Below are positions 53,706 through 61,983 of a DNA stretch of 61,983 nt, piece after piece (position 1 is the stretch's first letter; every line of letters begins with the position of its first letter). The DNA comes from an uncultured SAR116 cluster alpha proteobacterium. Lineage in GTDB: Bacteria > Pseudomonadota > Alphaproteobacteria > Puniceispirillales > Puniceispirillaceae. The stretch covers positions 1 to 61,983 of the forward strand of contig CACNSW010000005.1 of NCBI GenBank assembly GCA_902623185.1. Direction: 5' to 3'. A program made the position numbers and the translations under genes. The notes beneath the pieces were generated by a model. It did not search any database. It had not been told where the DNA came from and worked only from the letters and a program-made list of their open reading frames with translations.

Positions 53706-54500
53706 ATGCAGCAATATCTTGACCTTCTTGATCATGTTCTGACGAATGGTGTTGACCGCTGTGATAGGACCGGCATCGGCACACGAGCTGTTTTTGGACA
53801 TCAGATGCGCTTTGATCTTGCGGCGGGGTTTCCTTTGCTAACCACGAAAAAATTGCATACGCGTTCGATCATTTACGAGCTTTTATGGTTTGTGAAGGGT
53901 GATACCAATATCCGTTACTTACAGGAGAATGGCGTTTCCATTTGGGATGAATGGGCTGACGAAAAGGGAGACCTTGGACCCGTCTACGGCAAGCAGTGGA
54001 GACATTGGCAGGGGCTGGATGGTGAGTCCGTTGACCAATTGTCGGATCTTATCGCGATGATTCGTACAAACCCCGAGTCGCGCCGGCTGATTCTTTCAGC
54101 ATGGAATCCCGTTGACATCCCCAAAATGGCCCTGCCTCCTTGCCATTGTCTATTCCAGTTTTTTGTCTCTGATGGTAAATTGTCTTGCCAGCTCTATCAG
54201 CGCAGCGCTGATATCTTTCTGGGCGTTCCTTTTAACATCGCATCCTATGCTTTATTGACTCATATGATAGCCACTGTGACTGGCCTTGAGGCTGGTGATT
54301 TTGTGCACACACTTGGCGATGCACATCTCTATGCCAATCATTTTGATCAGGCGCGTGAACAACTTGCTCGCACGGCTGGGTCATTGCCGCGGTTGATAAT
54401 AAACCGGACTCCAGCCTGCATTGATGATTTCACATTTGATGATTTTGAGATAAGCGGTTACGCACCACAGGCGCATATCGCTGCGCCAATTGCAGTCTGA
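53706..54500 (+). CDS. thyA: Thymidylate synthase
   Basis: A 264-residue ThyA, the same length as the E. coli enzyme. It methylates dUMP to dTMP using methylene-tetrahydrofolate. [19 protein letters not shown] near 20-38, catalytic Cys146 in [27 protein letters not shown] near 165-181 and HLYANHFDQ near 206 are present. ATG 53706 gives the standard N-terminus MQQYLDLL; an in-frame reading from 53550 runs antisense through the tmRNA promoter and is rejected. folA follows 26 bases downstream, the common thyA-folA pairing that regenerates tetrahydrofolate. Confidence 0.97.
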   Translation: MQQYLDLLDHVLTNGVDRCDRTGIGTRAVFGHQMRFDLAAGFPLLTTKKLHTRSIIYELLWFVKGDTNIRYLQENGVSIWDEWADEKGDLGPVYGKQWRHWQGLDGESVDQLSDLIAMIRTNPESRRLILSAWNPVDIPKMALPPCHCLFQFFVSDGKLSCQLYQRSADIFLGVPFNIASYALLTHMIATVTGLEAGDFVHTLGDAHLYANHFDQAREQLARTAGSLPRLIINRTPACIDDFTFDDFEISGYAPQAHIAAPIAV

Positions 54501-54526
54501 GCAATGAAAAATTTAAACAGCGACCA

Positions 54527-55078
54527 ATGATTGCGATGCCCGAAAAGACAGAAATGATTGCCGTCGTCGCGATGGCTGAGAACAGAATCATTGGTGATGG
54601 CAATGGTCTTATTTGGCGCCTCCCAGATGATTTACGCCGGGTTAAGGCGCTGACGATGGGTTGCCCGCTGATCATGGGGCGCAAGACATGGGACTCGATT
54701 GGCGGCCCGTTGCCTGGGCGTGCCAGCATCGTTCTGACGCGTAACCCGAAATGGAAGGCCGAGGGTGCGATCGCCGTTACTGACCTCATGGCTGCTGTTG
54801 CCGCCGCCAAGGGCTGGATTGCGGCAATGCCGGAAGCGCGTAACGCAATCATCCTTTTTGGTGGTGGCCAGATTTATGAGATGGGGATTGCGCTGTGCAA
54901 CCGTATAGAGCTGACATATATCAAAGCCAGCCCTAGCGCCGGGCCGCAAGCGGCATTGTTTCCGGTGCTTGAAGACAACGCTTGGAAACGCGTGATTGAG
55001 GCCGAAATAGCTGCTAAGGATACTGCACCGGCCTACCGTTATGACAGGCTAACACGAAAAACACCGGTGTTTGTCTAA
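54527..55078 (+). CDS. folA: Dihydrofolate reductase
   Basis: A 183-residue DHFR reducing dihydrofolate with NADPH. Features: VVAMAENRIIGDGNGLIWRLPDDLRRVK near 13-40 (in outline) with the catalytic Asp in PDDL, LIMGRKTWDSIG near 48-59 for NADPH binding, RASIVLTRN and FGGGQIYEMG. It is the partner of the upstream thyA gene. The first in-frame ATGs (54527, 54536, 54554) leave the exact start open; the enzyme usually begins close to IAVVAMAENRIIG, so a few N-terminal residues may be extra. Confidence 0.96.
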   Translation: MIAMPEKTEMIAVVAMAENRIIGDGNGLIWRLPDDLRRVKALTMGCPLIMGRKTWDSIGGPLPGRASIVLTRNPKWKAEGAIAVTDLMAAVAAAKGWIAAMPEARNAIILFGGGQIYEMGIALCNRIELTYIKASPSAGPQAALFPVLEDNAWKRVIEAEIAAKDTAPAYRYDRLTRKTPVFV

Positions 55079-55081
55079 ACA

Positions 55082-56224
55082 CTACTCAACAACGATCTTC
55101 GGCGCGGCACGCTGACCAGAGCCTAGTCCGTCTACTACCTTTTTTGCTATTGAAATATAATGCTGCGCATGTGATCCGTCAGGTTGGCTAATTACGATCG
55201 GGTTACCTTGATCAGATGTGGCGCGGATTTCCATTTCAAGCGGCACCTCACCTAGAAAGGGAACACCAATCGCCACCGCTTCGGCGCGGGCGCCGCCATT
55301 GCCAAATACTTCTTGACGGCCACCGCAATCTGGACAGATGAAATAGCTCATGTTCTCGACTATGCCCAAAACTGGCACATTTACTTTACGGAACATATTT
55401 AAGCCCTTGCGTGCATCGATTAGCGCAAGATCTTGAGGCGTGGAGACGATTACCGCACCTGACAGCGCTGTGCGTTGCGAGAGCGTCAACTGCGCATCGC
55501 CCGTGCCTGGTGGCATGTCGATAACAAGTATATCAAGGTTGTCCCAAGCAACGTCGCGGAGCATTTGCTCAATCGCGCTCATCACCATCGGTCCGCGCCA
55601 AATGGTTGGTGAGTCCTCGGCCACAAGATAGCCGATCGACATCGTCTGCAGGCCCCAGGCCTGAATCGGCTTGATTTTTTTACCATCGGTCTGCGGCTTG
55701 ACATTCTTTCCGATAAGGCGCGGTAGTGACGGTCCGTAAATATCCGCATCGAGAATGCCAACACGCTGACCGGTCGCGGCGATTGCCAGCGCTAAATTGA
55801 TCGAGGTTGTTGATTTGCCAACGCCGCCTTTGCCAGAGGCAACGGCGATCAAATGTTTAGCTGGTTTGTGAGGAGTGTTTTGCTCTTCGTGGCCTGTGGC
55901 TGCGTTGGCACCTTTGCTGTCATGTGCTTGGACATCCCCGCCCGCACCTTTTGACGACCGGTCTTTCGCGCTCTGATGTGCAGTCAGCATCGCAGTCGCT
56001 GAAAGCACCCCATCTAACGCACGAACCGCCTTTTCTGCTGCTAAGCGCAGCCCGTCGGCGCGCTCCCTATCGGCGGGGTTGATCTCGATTGTGAAACCGA
56101 CATGCCCATCTTTGATCACAATGCCGGAAACCTGACCAGCGTCAACGATGTTATTCGATTTACCTTTTTCAGTAATTGTGCGCAGAGTTGCGCTGATTTT
56201 TCTCTCATTCAATTCGGCAGTCAT
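55082..56224 (-). CDS. Mrp/NBP35-family Fe-S cluster carrier ATPase
   Basis: A 380-residue P-loop ATPase of the Mrp/ApbC family, which carries and transfers [4Fe-4S] clusters. An N-terminal DUF59-like domain (residues about 1-85) is joined by a low-complexity linker (90-120) to the ATPase domain with Walker A SGKGGVGKSTT near 130-140, DADIYGPSLPRL near 161-172, and the C-x2-C pair in YFICPDCGGR (near 310). ATG 56224 gives the family N-terminus; longer in-frame extension is rejected. Convergent with folA, and divergent from hflK with about 220 bases between. Confidence 0.94.
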   Translation of the reverse strand: MTAELNERKISATLRTITEKGKSNNIVDAGQVSGIVIKDGHVGFTIEINPADRERADGLRLAAEKAVRALDGVLSATAMLTAHQSAKDRSSKGAGGDVQAHDSKGANAATGHEEQNTPHKPAKHLIAVASGKGGVGKSTTSINLALAIAATGQRVGILDADIYGPSLPRLIGKNVKPQTDGKKIKPIQAWGLQTMSIGYLVAEDSPTIWRGPMVMSAIEQMLRDVAWDNLDILVIDMPPGTGDAQLTLSQRTALSGAVIVSTPQDLALIDARKGLNMFRKVNVPVLGIVENMSYFICPDCGGRQEVFGNGGARAEAVAIGVPFLGEVPLEMEIRATSDQGNPIVISQPDGSHAQHYISIAKKVVDGLGSGQRAAPKIVVE

Positions 56225-56442
56225 GCTTGAAAAACACCATTTCTGTGCAAATATTATAAAAGCTTCGTTCGTGACATAGTTTGTTTGTCTGTGTTTTGCA
56301 ACATCGCAACTCAGCGGCGGGCAAAACGTAACGAGGCGCTGGCGCTTTATTTGGAAAGACGATTTGGCAGGTTTGTCTCCTGATGTAACCTTAGGAAACA
56401 CGATTACGCCAGAAAGTTTAAACTAACGGAGAAACGAACAAC

Positions 56443-57564
56443 ATGCCATGGAATAATCAAGGCGGAGGTGACCAGGGTGGCCCCTGGAGCCAGGGAGGCG
56501 GTGGCCGGGGTGGTAGCGGCAGCGGCGGCCCATGGGGACAGGGTGGTGGCCAGACACCTCCTGACCTAGATCAGGCCATTCGCCAGGGCCGTGACGCGCT
56601 TCGTCGCATAATGCCAGGCGGCAGAGGAGGTTCCGGAAAATCACTCTTCCTGTTGCTGATCATTTTTATAGGAATTTGGGCTGCAACCGGATTTTATCGG
56701 GTAAACCCTCAGCAGCAGGGCGTAGTTTTGCGTTTTGGCGAATGGGTCCGTACAACAGCGCCTGGCCTGCATTATCATTTACCATACCCTATTGAGACAG
56801 TGCTAACGCCTGAAGTTACCCGCGATAATCGCATCGAAATCGGTTTTCGCGATATCAGCGGCAACAGCTCATCACGACGTGATATCGCTGACGAAAGTCA
56901 GATGATTACCGGAGATGAAAACATCGTAGATATCGATTTTGTTGTTTTCTGGCGCATTTCCGATGCCGGTCAGTATTTGTTTAACCTTGCTGAGCCTGAT
57001 GATACAATTAAGGTGGCCGCAGAAGCAGTGATGCGTGAAATTATCGGTCGTACGGCCATTCAGACTGCGCTAACAGAGGGCCGACAGGACATTCAAGTTC
57101 AAGCTCGAACACAGTTGCAGGATTTGCTTAACGAATATCGAGCTGGGGTGAGGGTCCGCGATGTACAGTTGCTTGCCGTCGATCCTCCTTCAGATGTTAT
57201 TGACGCGTTTAATGAGGTCCAACGGGCGCGCCAGGACCGTGATCGCCTGAAAAACGAGGCAGAGGCGTTTCGAAATGACATTGTGCCACGGGCACGCGGT
57301 GCAGCGGCGAAGTTGATTGCCGAGGCGGAGGCCTATGAAGCTGAGGTAATGAACCGGGCAAAAGGAGACTCATCCCGTTTTGACCAAGTTTACAGGGCCT
57401 ATGCGGCCGACCCGGATGTAACGCGCGAACGGATCTATATTGAAACTGTTGAAGAAATCTTTACGAATGTTGAGAAAATCATAATTGATGAGGACTCATC
57501 AGGTAGCGGCGTCGTCCCTTACCTTCCGCTTAAAGAGCTAAACAAAACGGCGGGAGGCACATAA
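56443..57564 (+). CDS. hflK: HflK, FtsH-modulating SPFH membrane protein
   Basis: A 373-residue membrane protein. The N-terminal 60 residues are Gly/Pro/Gln-rich, then one transmembrane segment (LFLLLIIFIGIWAATG, residues about 68-83) leads into an SPFH/prohibitin domain (near 90-280) and a coiled C-terminal region rich in Ala/Glu (AKLIAEAEAYEAEVMNRAKGD). HflK and HflC form a large complex around FtsH and modulate its proteolysis of membrane proteins. hflC starts two bases downstream. The degP gene follows, giving the usual hflKC-degP order. Confidence 0.96.
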   Translation: MPWNNQGGGDQGGPWSQGGGGRGGSGSGGPWGQGGGQTPPDLDQAIRQGRDALRRIMPGGRGGSGKSLFLLLIIFIGIWAATGFYRVNPQQQGVVLRFGEWVRTTAPGLHYHLPYPIETVLTPEVTRDNRIEIGFRDISGNSSSRRDIADESQMITGDENIVDIDFVVFWRISDAGQYLFNLAEPDDTIKVAAEAVMREIIGRTAIQTALTEGRQDIQVQARTQLQDLLNEYRAGVRVRDVQLLAVDPPSDVIDAFNEVQRARQDRDRLKNEAEAFRNDIVPRARGAAAKLIAEAEAYEAEVMNRAKGDSSRFDQVYRAYAADPDVTRERIYIETVEEIFTNVEKIIIDEDSSGSGVVPYLPLKELNKTAGGT

Positions 57565-57565
57565 A

Positions 57566-58444
57566 ATGGGACCTATTCGTATTTTTGCTATTGCTATCCT
57601 GGGTTTGATAGCCATCGCTCTCTATGGAGCGCTGTTCACTGTCAACCAAACACAGCAGGCGTTGGTACTGCAATTTGGCGAACCAAAGCGGACCATCCAG
57701 GAGCCAGGTCTTGCCTTCAAGTTGCCGTTCATCCAAGATGTCGTCTACTACGAGAAACGTGTCTTAAGCCTGATTCCTCAGGATGCTGAAGAAGTGATCT
57801 TGTCGGACCAAAAGCGTCTGCAGGTAGATGCTTATGCCCGCTACCAGATTTCTGATCCGCTACTCTTTTTCCAGACAGTAAGGAACGAGTTGGGAGCGCG
57901 GGGTCGTCTCGAAGCAATCATCGACTCATCTGTCCGTAGAGCTCTCGGCCGTGAGACATTGGCCTCAATTCTGACCGGTCAGCGGAATGACATCACTCGT
58001 TCCATCGGCGACGAGGTGAATGCTTCGGTGGCTTCGCTTGGCATCAAGATAATTGATGTTCGGTTGCGCCGTGCTGACTATCCCGAGGCAACCAGTCAGA
58101 ACATCTTCAACCGGATGAAATCTGAGCGTGAACGAGAGGCAAAAGAGTTCCGCGCAACAGGTGAGGAGGAAGCTCAGAAGATCCGTGCCGATGCTGAAAA
58201 GACTAGAACGGTCATTATATCCGAAGCGCAGCGTAAAGCGCAGGAAACGCGCGGTGCCGGCGATGCTGAAGCAATTCGGATCTATGCCGAGAGCTTTGGT
58301 CAGGACGCGGAGTTTTTCTCATTCTACAGGTCGATGGAAGCGTATCGGAACGCTATGGGCAAGGAGGGTACGTCAATGGTACTGTCACCTTCTAGCAGCT
58401 TCTTCCGCTTCTTCAAGGACAAGAATGGTGCTGCGCTAAAATAA
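57566..58444 (+). CDS. hflC: HflC, FtsH-modulating SPFH membrane protein
   Basis: A 292-residue partner of HflK. It has an N-terminal membrane segment (residues about 6-23: FAIAILGLIAIALYGALF), an SPFH domain with NQTQQALVLQFGEPKR near 26-41, RRADYPEATSQNIFNRMKSERERE near 167-190 (in outline) and a coiled C-terminal helix with EEAQKIRADAEK. It is translated two bases after hflK, so equal amounts are likely. The complex faces the periplasm and regulates FtsH. Confidence 0.96.
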   Translation: MGPIRIFAIAILGLIAIALYGALFTVNQTQQALVLQFGEPKRTIQEPGLAFKLPFIQDVVYYEKRVLSLIPQDAEEVILSDQKRLQVDAYARYQISDPLLFFQTVRNELGARGRLEAIIDSSVRRALGRETLASILTGQRNDITRSIGDEVNASVASLGIKIIDVRLRRADYPEATSQNIFNRMKSEREREAKEFRATGEEEAQKIRADAEKTRTVIISEAQRKAQETRGAGDAEAIRIYAESFGQDAEFFSFYRSMEAYRNAMGKEGTSMVLSPSSSFFRFFKDKNGAALK

Positions 58445-58550
58445 CCATAGCTTCGCCATGATTTGGTCATGGTGTCTATATTTACTGTCTAACGGAGAGC
58501 GGGGGCACCCGCTTTCTGCTATTTTGTGGCAAACAGGAGAGTCAAACCCG

Positions 58551-60005
58551 ATGATTAAGACATTTGTAAGGCCCCTTCGGCCTGCCAAAGAGGCCTTGAT
58601 ACCCGCAATCGCTGGTTTTGTGGTGGTGTTTTTGTCGGTTACTGTGGGCGCAGCCGAGCGCCCTGACAGCTTTGCCGATCAGGCGGAAAAACTGTCGCCG
58701 GCAGTGGTCAATATTTCAACAACTACAATTGTCAGCAAGGGGCCGTCGAGCGATATGCCACAATTCCCTCCTGGTTCACCATTTGAGGAATTTTTCAAGA
58801 ATTTTGGCGACAATGACCGAAAGCGCAGGTCCTCCTCACTTGGTTCCGGTTTCATTATTGATAAAAAAGGCATCGTTGTCACCAACTATCATGTGATCGA
58901 AAACGCTGAGGAAATCACCGTCGGTCTTTCGGATGATAAGTCCTTTAAGGCCAAGGTGCTTGGCCAAGATCAGAAAACCGACATCGCAGTACTGAAAATT
59001 GACCCCGATGGTGTCGAACTAACCGCAGTAGAGTTTGGCGACTCTGACAAGTTGCGTGTTGGTGATTGGGTGCTTGCCATTGGCAACCCCTTTGGCCTCG
59101 GTGGGACAGTGACAGCGGGCATTGTCTCAGCCCGGGGGCGTGATATTGGCAACGGACCATATGATGATTTCATCCAGACCGATGCTTCAATTAACCGAGG
59201 AAATTCAGGGGGGCCGCTGTTTAATCTTGATGGCGAAGTGATTGGTATCAACACTGCCATATTCTCGCAGTCGGGTGGCTCTGTTGGGATCGGTTTTGCA
59301 ATATCGTCTAATTTGGCCAAGCGTGTAACAGCGCAGCTCGAGGAATTCGGCACTACGCGTCGTGGTTGGCTTGGCGTTTTCATCCAGGAGGTAACGCCTG
59401 ATATCGCTGGCTCGCTTGGCCTCGAAACCGCCGAAGGCGCGCTTGTTAGTTCGGTCAATGAGGGCAGTCCTGCCGATGTGGCTGGGGTTGAGCCAGGAGA
59501 CGTCATCTTTAGTTTTGATGGTAATCGTATAGAAAAAATGCGCGATTTGCCACGCATTGTTGCCGAGACAGATATCGGTTCCAAAGTTTCTGTCGAATTG
59601 TTTCGTGAGGGCAAGTCAATGACGGTGACTGTCGAACTTGGCGAGCTGGAAAAGGCAGAGCTTGTTGGTTCAACTGGCAAGGATGCCGATGCGGAAAGTC
59701 GGAGCTTTGACGCGCTTGGGTTCTCGGTCCAGAATTTGACTACTGATCTGGCTGCTGAGCTCGGTCTTGATACAAAACTAACGGGTGTTGTTGTGACTGA
59801 GGTTGTCGGTGGCGGTCCTGCCGCAAACAAGGGACTTGAACCGGGCGATGTAATTCGCCGCTTTGGTCAGCGCCGAATTGAAACCGTAAGCGCCTTTGCT
59901 CAAGCCGTTGAAAAAGCGAGGGATGCTGGTCGTTCGGGTATACTTGTCCTCGTTGAACGCGAGGGTAATCAGCGCTTCGTGCAGATTAGCTTTGCCGATG
60001 ATTAG
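58551..60005 (+). CDS. DegP/HtrA-family periplasmic serine protease
   Basis: A 484-residue Do-type protease. The N-terminal hydrophobic segment (IPAIAGFVVVFLSVTVGAA, residues 17-35) is a signal peptide. The catalytic triad is H114 (TNYHVIEN), D144 (KTDIAVLKI) and S219 (RGNSGGPLF). Two PDZ domains follow, with GWLGVFIQEVTPDIA near 281-295 and GFSVQNLTTDLAAELGL near 382-398. It degrades misfolded periplasmic proteins. ATG 58551 is supported by AGGAG eleven bases upstream; an extended reading from 58458 lacks both Shine-Dalgarno and family sequence. A terminator follows. Confidence 0.96.
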   Translation: MIKTFVRPLRPAKEALIPAIAGFVVVFLSVTVGAAERPDSFADQAEKLSPAVVNISTTTIVSKGPSSDMPQFPPGSPFEEFFKNFGDNDRKRRSSSLGSGFIIDKKGIVVTNYHVIENAEEITVGLSDDKSFKAKVLGQDQKTDIAVLKIDPDGVELTAVEFGDSDKLRVGDWVLAIGNPFGLGGTVTAGIVSARGRDIGNGPYDDFIQTDASINRGNSGGPLFNLDGEVIGINTAIFSQSGGSVGIGFAISSNLAKRVTAQLEEFGTTRRGWLGVFIQEVTPDIAGSLGLETAEGALVSSVNEGSPADVAGVEPGDVIFSFDGNRIEKMRDLPRIVAETDIGSKVSVELFREGKSMTVTVELGELEKAELVGSTGKDADAESRSFDALGFSVQNLTTDLAAELGLDTKLTGVVVTEVVGGGPAANKGLEPGDVIRRFGQRRIETVSAFAQAVEKARDAGRSGILVLVEREGNQRFVQISFADD

Positions 60006-60031
60006 GCAGTGTTAATTGGGGTCAACTCAAA

Positions 60032-60060
60032 GGGGAGACGCCGTTGGCGTCCCCTTTTTT
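60032..60060 (+). terminator. Rho-independent terminator after degP
   Basis: Stem GACGCC/GGCGTC closed by GTT, extended by GGG/CCC across a bulged A, with a run of six T residues behind it. It ends the hflK-hflC-degP transcript. It lies 24 bases from the 3' end of the convergent serB gene. Confidence 0.85.
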
Positions 60061-60083
60061 CCATGCACATCAGCCGCTCAGGC

Positions 60084-60986
60084 TTAATTTCCATCGTTAC
60101 AGATAAAATCTGTCGCGCGATAGCCTTGCAGGAATAAAAGGCCTGTCAAGTCTGTATGGTTCAATTGCAGATCAATCGCCTTGCGCAGCATTGCTTTGCT
60201 ATTGAACGCAACGCCCATTCCAGCAGCTTTCAGCACCGTTATATCATTTGCTCCATCTCCGATGGCAACGGTATCTGCGAAATCCAGTTCATGCTCATGG
60301 CAATAGCGCTTAAGTATTTGCGCCTTTGAATCACTTCCTAAAATAGGTTTTTTTACTTTGCCGGTAATCACGCCGTTGCTGATGATCATTTCATTAGCAT
60401 GTGCGGCGTGAAAACCGCATAAATTGGCGACCTGGGCTGCAATTGGAGTGAATCCGCTGGATACAAGATAGCAATGCCCTTTATTGTAGCGCATCGTCTG
60501 AACCAGAGTGCGGGCACCAGCTGTAAGCCGTATAGCTGCCAGAGTCGCTTCAAACAGGCTGGCCGATTGCCCGGCAAACATTGCCACGCGCGCATCAATC
60601 GCTGCCTCAAAATCCAGTTCGCCATTCATTGATCGAGCTGTAATGTCGGCGACAACATCGCCAAGGCCGACAATTGCCGCCATTTCATCCAGAGATTCGC
60701 CGTTGATGATTGTGCTGTCCATATCGGCAAGCAATAATGTCTTTCGCCTGTTCCCTGCGGCAATCATATTAACGTCTATCTGCGCCGCATTGGCTATCTG
60801 CCTGAGGGCAGCGATATCTTTAACTGCCAGATTGTCATATGGCATTTCCGCGGCCTGTCCGGGTGCTAGCCAGTTGGGTGATTTTCCTGTAGCGGGTAAG
60901 CCTGAGCGCTGCAAGAGACCTGCAATGGTCACATCACTGAAATTGGCTGAAAGAGCAGAGGTTGAAAAAACAAGAACATGCTGCAT
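60084..60986 (-). CDS. serB: Phosphoserine phosphatase
   Basis: A 300-residue HAD-superfamily phosphatase releasing serine from phosphoserine. The nucleophile Asp88 and Asp90 are in LLADMDSTIIN; NGELDFEAAIDARVAMF near 118-134, LVSSGFTPIA near 175, and GDGANDITVLKAAGMGVAF near 253-271 complete the family motifs. The N-terminal 80 residues form the ACT-like regulatory part. ATG 60986 gives the usual N-terminus; longer in-frame sequence runs into the miaA coding strand and is rejected. Divergent from miaA with 53 bases between starts. Confidence 0.95.
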   Translation of the reverse strand: MQHVLVFSTSALSANFSDVTIAGLLQRSGLPATGKSPNWLAPGQAAEMPYDNLAVKDIAALRQIANAAQIDVNMIAAGNRRKTLLLADMDSTIINGESLDEMAAIVGLGDVVADITARSMNGELDFEAAIDARVAMFAGQSASLFEATLAAIRLTAGARTLVQTMRYNKGHCYLVSSGFTPIAAQVANLCGFHAAHANEMIISNGVITGKVKKPILGSDSKAQILKRYCHEHELDFADTVAIGDGANDITVLKAAGMGVAFNSKAMLRKAIDLQLNHTDLTGLLFLQGYRATDFICNDGN

Positions 60987-61039
60987 AGTGCGATCTCTAG
61001 TTTTTAGTTGGGTAAGGAAGCAAAAAGGAACTAGACCAA

Positions 61040-61983
61040 ATGTGCGCAGATAACAAGTTATCAGCAGTGCCTGCATCACCCCGGTACCACTTGGCCGGCC
61101 CATGGGGTGAGCGCTTTGTTATCATCGCCGGTCCCACCGCTTCGGGCAAATCGGCGCTAGCGTTGGCGCTTGCTGAGCGCTTAGATGGTGTCATCATCAA
61201 TGCTGATTCAATGCAACTCTATGCTGATTTGCATATTCTAACTGCGCGCCCGGATGGTGCCGCTATGCGGCGCGCGCAGCATGAACTCTATGGCGTGGTT
61301 GACGGGGCCGAAGGCGCATCGGTGGCAAGCTGGCTTGCAGTGGCGGCTAAGGCGATGACCGCCGCGCGTGCCTTTGGCAAGCTGCCAATCTTTGTTGGCG
61401 GCACCGGCATGTATATCAATGCTGGCCTGTATGGCCTTGCGTCTATTCCTAAAGTGCCTTTACCGGTTCACGAGTACTGTGTTGCCTTACTTGAAGATAT
61501 TGGAGGCGAGGCCTTTCGTTCGGAACTGGCGCAATATGATCCGATCTCTGCTGAGCGGTTGTTTTCTAATGATAGCCAACGTCTGATAAGGGCGATGGGC
61601 GTGGTAAAGGCAACAGGCAGACCACTTTCTGCCTGGCAGGCTGATCCCCATGTTGGCCGGTTCGCTGGCACTCCCCTGCCAGTGGCGTTACTGCCTCCAC
61701 GTGAGATACTCTACGCGCGGATTAATGCGCGTTTTGATGAGATGCTTCAGTCCGGGGCGATTGATGAGGTGTCGCGGCTTGCGGACCGAGCATTGGATAA
61801 GGGCCTGCCGGTGATGAAGGCTCTTGGGGTACGCGAGTTGCTAGCATACCTGCGTAATGAATTAACTCTGGAGCGCGCTGCCGAATTGGCAAAACGGAAC
61901 AGCCGGCATTACGCAAAGCGCCAGATGACTTGGTTACGGAATAATTTTAATCCAAAAATCACTGCAAAGCAGAAATTTTCAGA
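61040..61983 (+). CDS. miaA: tRNA dimethylallyltransferase, truncated by window end
   Basis: The frame is open from ATG 61040 to the last base, giving 314 residues, close to the full length of 300-320. The P-loop GPTASGKS is at residues 31-38, INADSMQLYADLHILTARP near 53-71 (in outline), VGGTGMYINAGL near 118-129, and ALGVRELLAYL and AKRNSRHYAKRQMTWLRN near the C-terminus. The enzyme prenylates A37 of tRNAs reading UNN codons, the first step to ms2i6A. An N-terminal extension of about 22 residues precedes the usual start, so a later codon may begin the protein. No stop is visible in the window. Confidence 0.95.
   Translation, partial: MCADNKLSAVPASPRYHLAGPWGERFVIIAGPTASGKSALALALAERLDGVIINADSMQLYADLHILTARPDGAAMRRAQHELYGVVDGAEGASVASWLAVAAKAMTAARAFGKLPIFVGGTGMYINAGLYGLASIPKVPLPVHEYCVALLEDIGGEAFRSELAQYDPISAERLFSNDSQRLIRAMGVVKATGRPLSAWQADPHVGRFAGTPLPVALLPPREILYARINARFDEMLQSGAIDEVSRLADRALDKGLPVMKALGVRELLAYLRNELTLERAAELAKRNSRHYAKRQMTWLRNNFNPKITAKQKFS

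Noticed and set aside
58970-59830. Long minus-strand open frame of 286 codons
   Set aside because: It is the antisense shadow of degP, rich in Ser/Pro as expected from antisense reading, with no family match.

Overview
The window reads as chromosome of an alphaproteobacterium. The strongest evidence is a circularly permuted (two-piece) tmRNA gene at 53171-53520 on the minus strand; an alphaproteobacterial-type SspB, a class I CcmE and an ssrA tag of the AND..AA type agree with this. The mix of Rieske oxygenases, GMC oxidoreductase, amidases, GlxBCD/MgsABC proteins, TauD and glycolate oxidase would fit a free-living marine heterotroph such as the SAR116 group, but that placement is inference from gene content, not a measured phylogeny. 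No tRNA, rRNA, IS element, prophage or CRISPR array was seen.

Region 1 (1-5371, plus strand): the C-terminal part of a molybdopterin oxidoreductase, overlapping a three-gene cobalt-type nitrile hydratase / thiocyanate hydrolase set (beta subunit split in two, then alpha with the VCTLCSC metal motif). These are followed by a MetX-like alpha/beta hydrolase, an acetamidase/formamidase and an HbpS/GlcG-type protein. Together they suggest hydration of a nitrile, cyanide or thiocyanate-like substrate and release of ammonium.

Region 2 (5390-22669): a catabolic island. A seven-gene minus-strand operon holds a Rieske oxygenase, a complete spermidine/putrescine-type ABC importer and two tandem paralogues of unknown function. 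Around it lie an SDR, two EamA transporters, a flavin/2Fe-2S reductase that could feed the oxygenases, an enol-lactonase-like hydrolase, an aldehyde dehydrogenase, and a tight Rieske - DUF1116 (AllG-like) - amidase operon. A second formamidase with a zinc-ribbon-like insert closes it.

Region 3 (22750-31472): glxBCD/mgsABC-type glutamate-synthase-like genes with an XRE-cupin regulator, then GMC oxidoreductase, EamA transporter, aldehyde dehydrogenase and methyltransferase. Region 4 (31483-36849, minus): DUF3726 protein, an unrecognised 571-residue protein, an M19 dipeptidase lacking its N-terminal metal motif, an aldehyde dehydrogenase and a GFA-domain protein.

Region 5 (37012-46537): a decayed EamA transporter, ccmE, a c-type cytochrome, an FMN hydroxyacid dehydrogenase, a copper chaperone, small redox and pterin enzymes, TauD, azlCD, a GT25 glycosyltransferase, phosphoglycerate kinase, MsrA and ribosomal protein L36. 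Region 6 (46746-61983) is mostly housekeeping: glcDEF, class I fumarase, sspB beside ssrA, thyA-folA, mrp, hflKC-degP, serB and the start of miaA, which runs off the window. Glycolate oxidase, lactate-type dehydrogenase and fumarase feed the central carbon pathways, while SspB, tmRNA, HflKC and DegP form a protein quality-control group.
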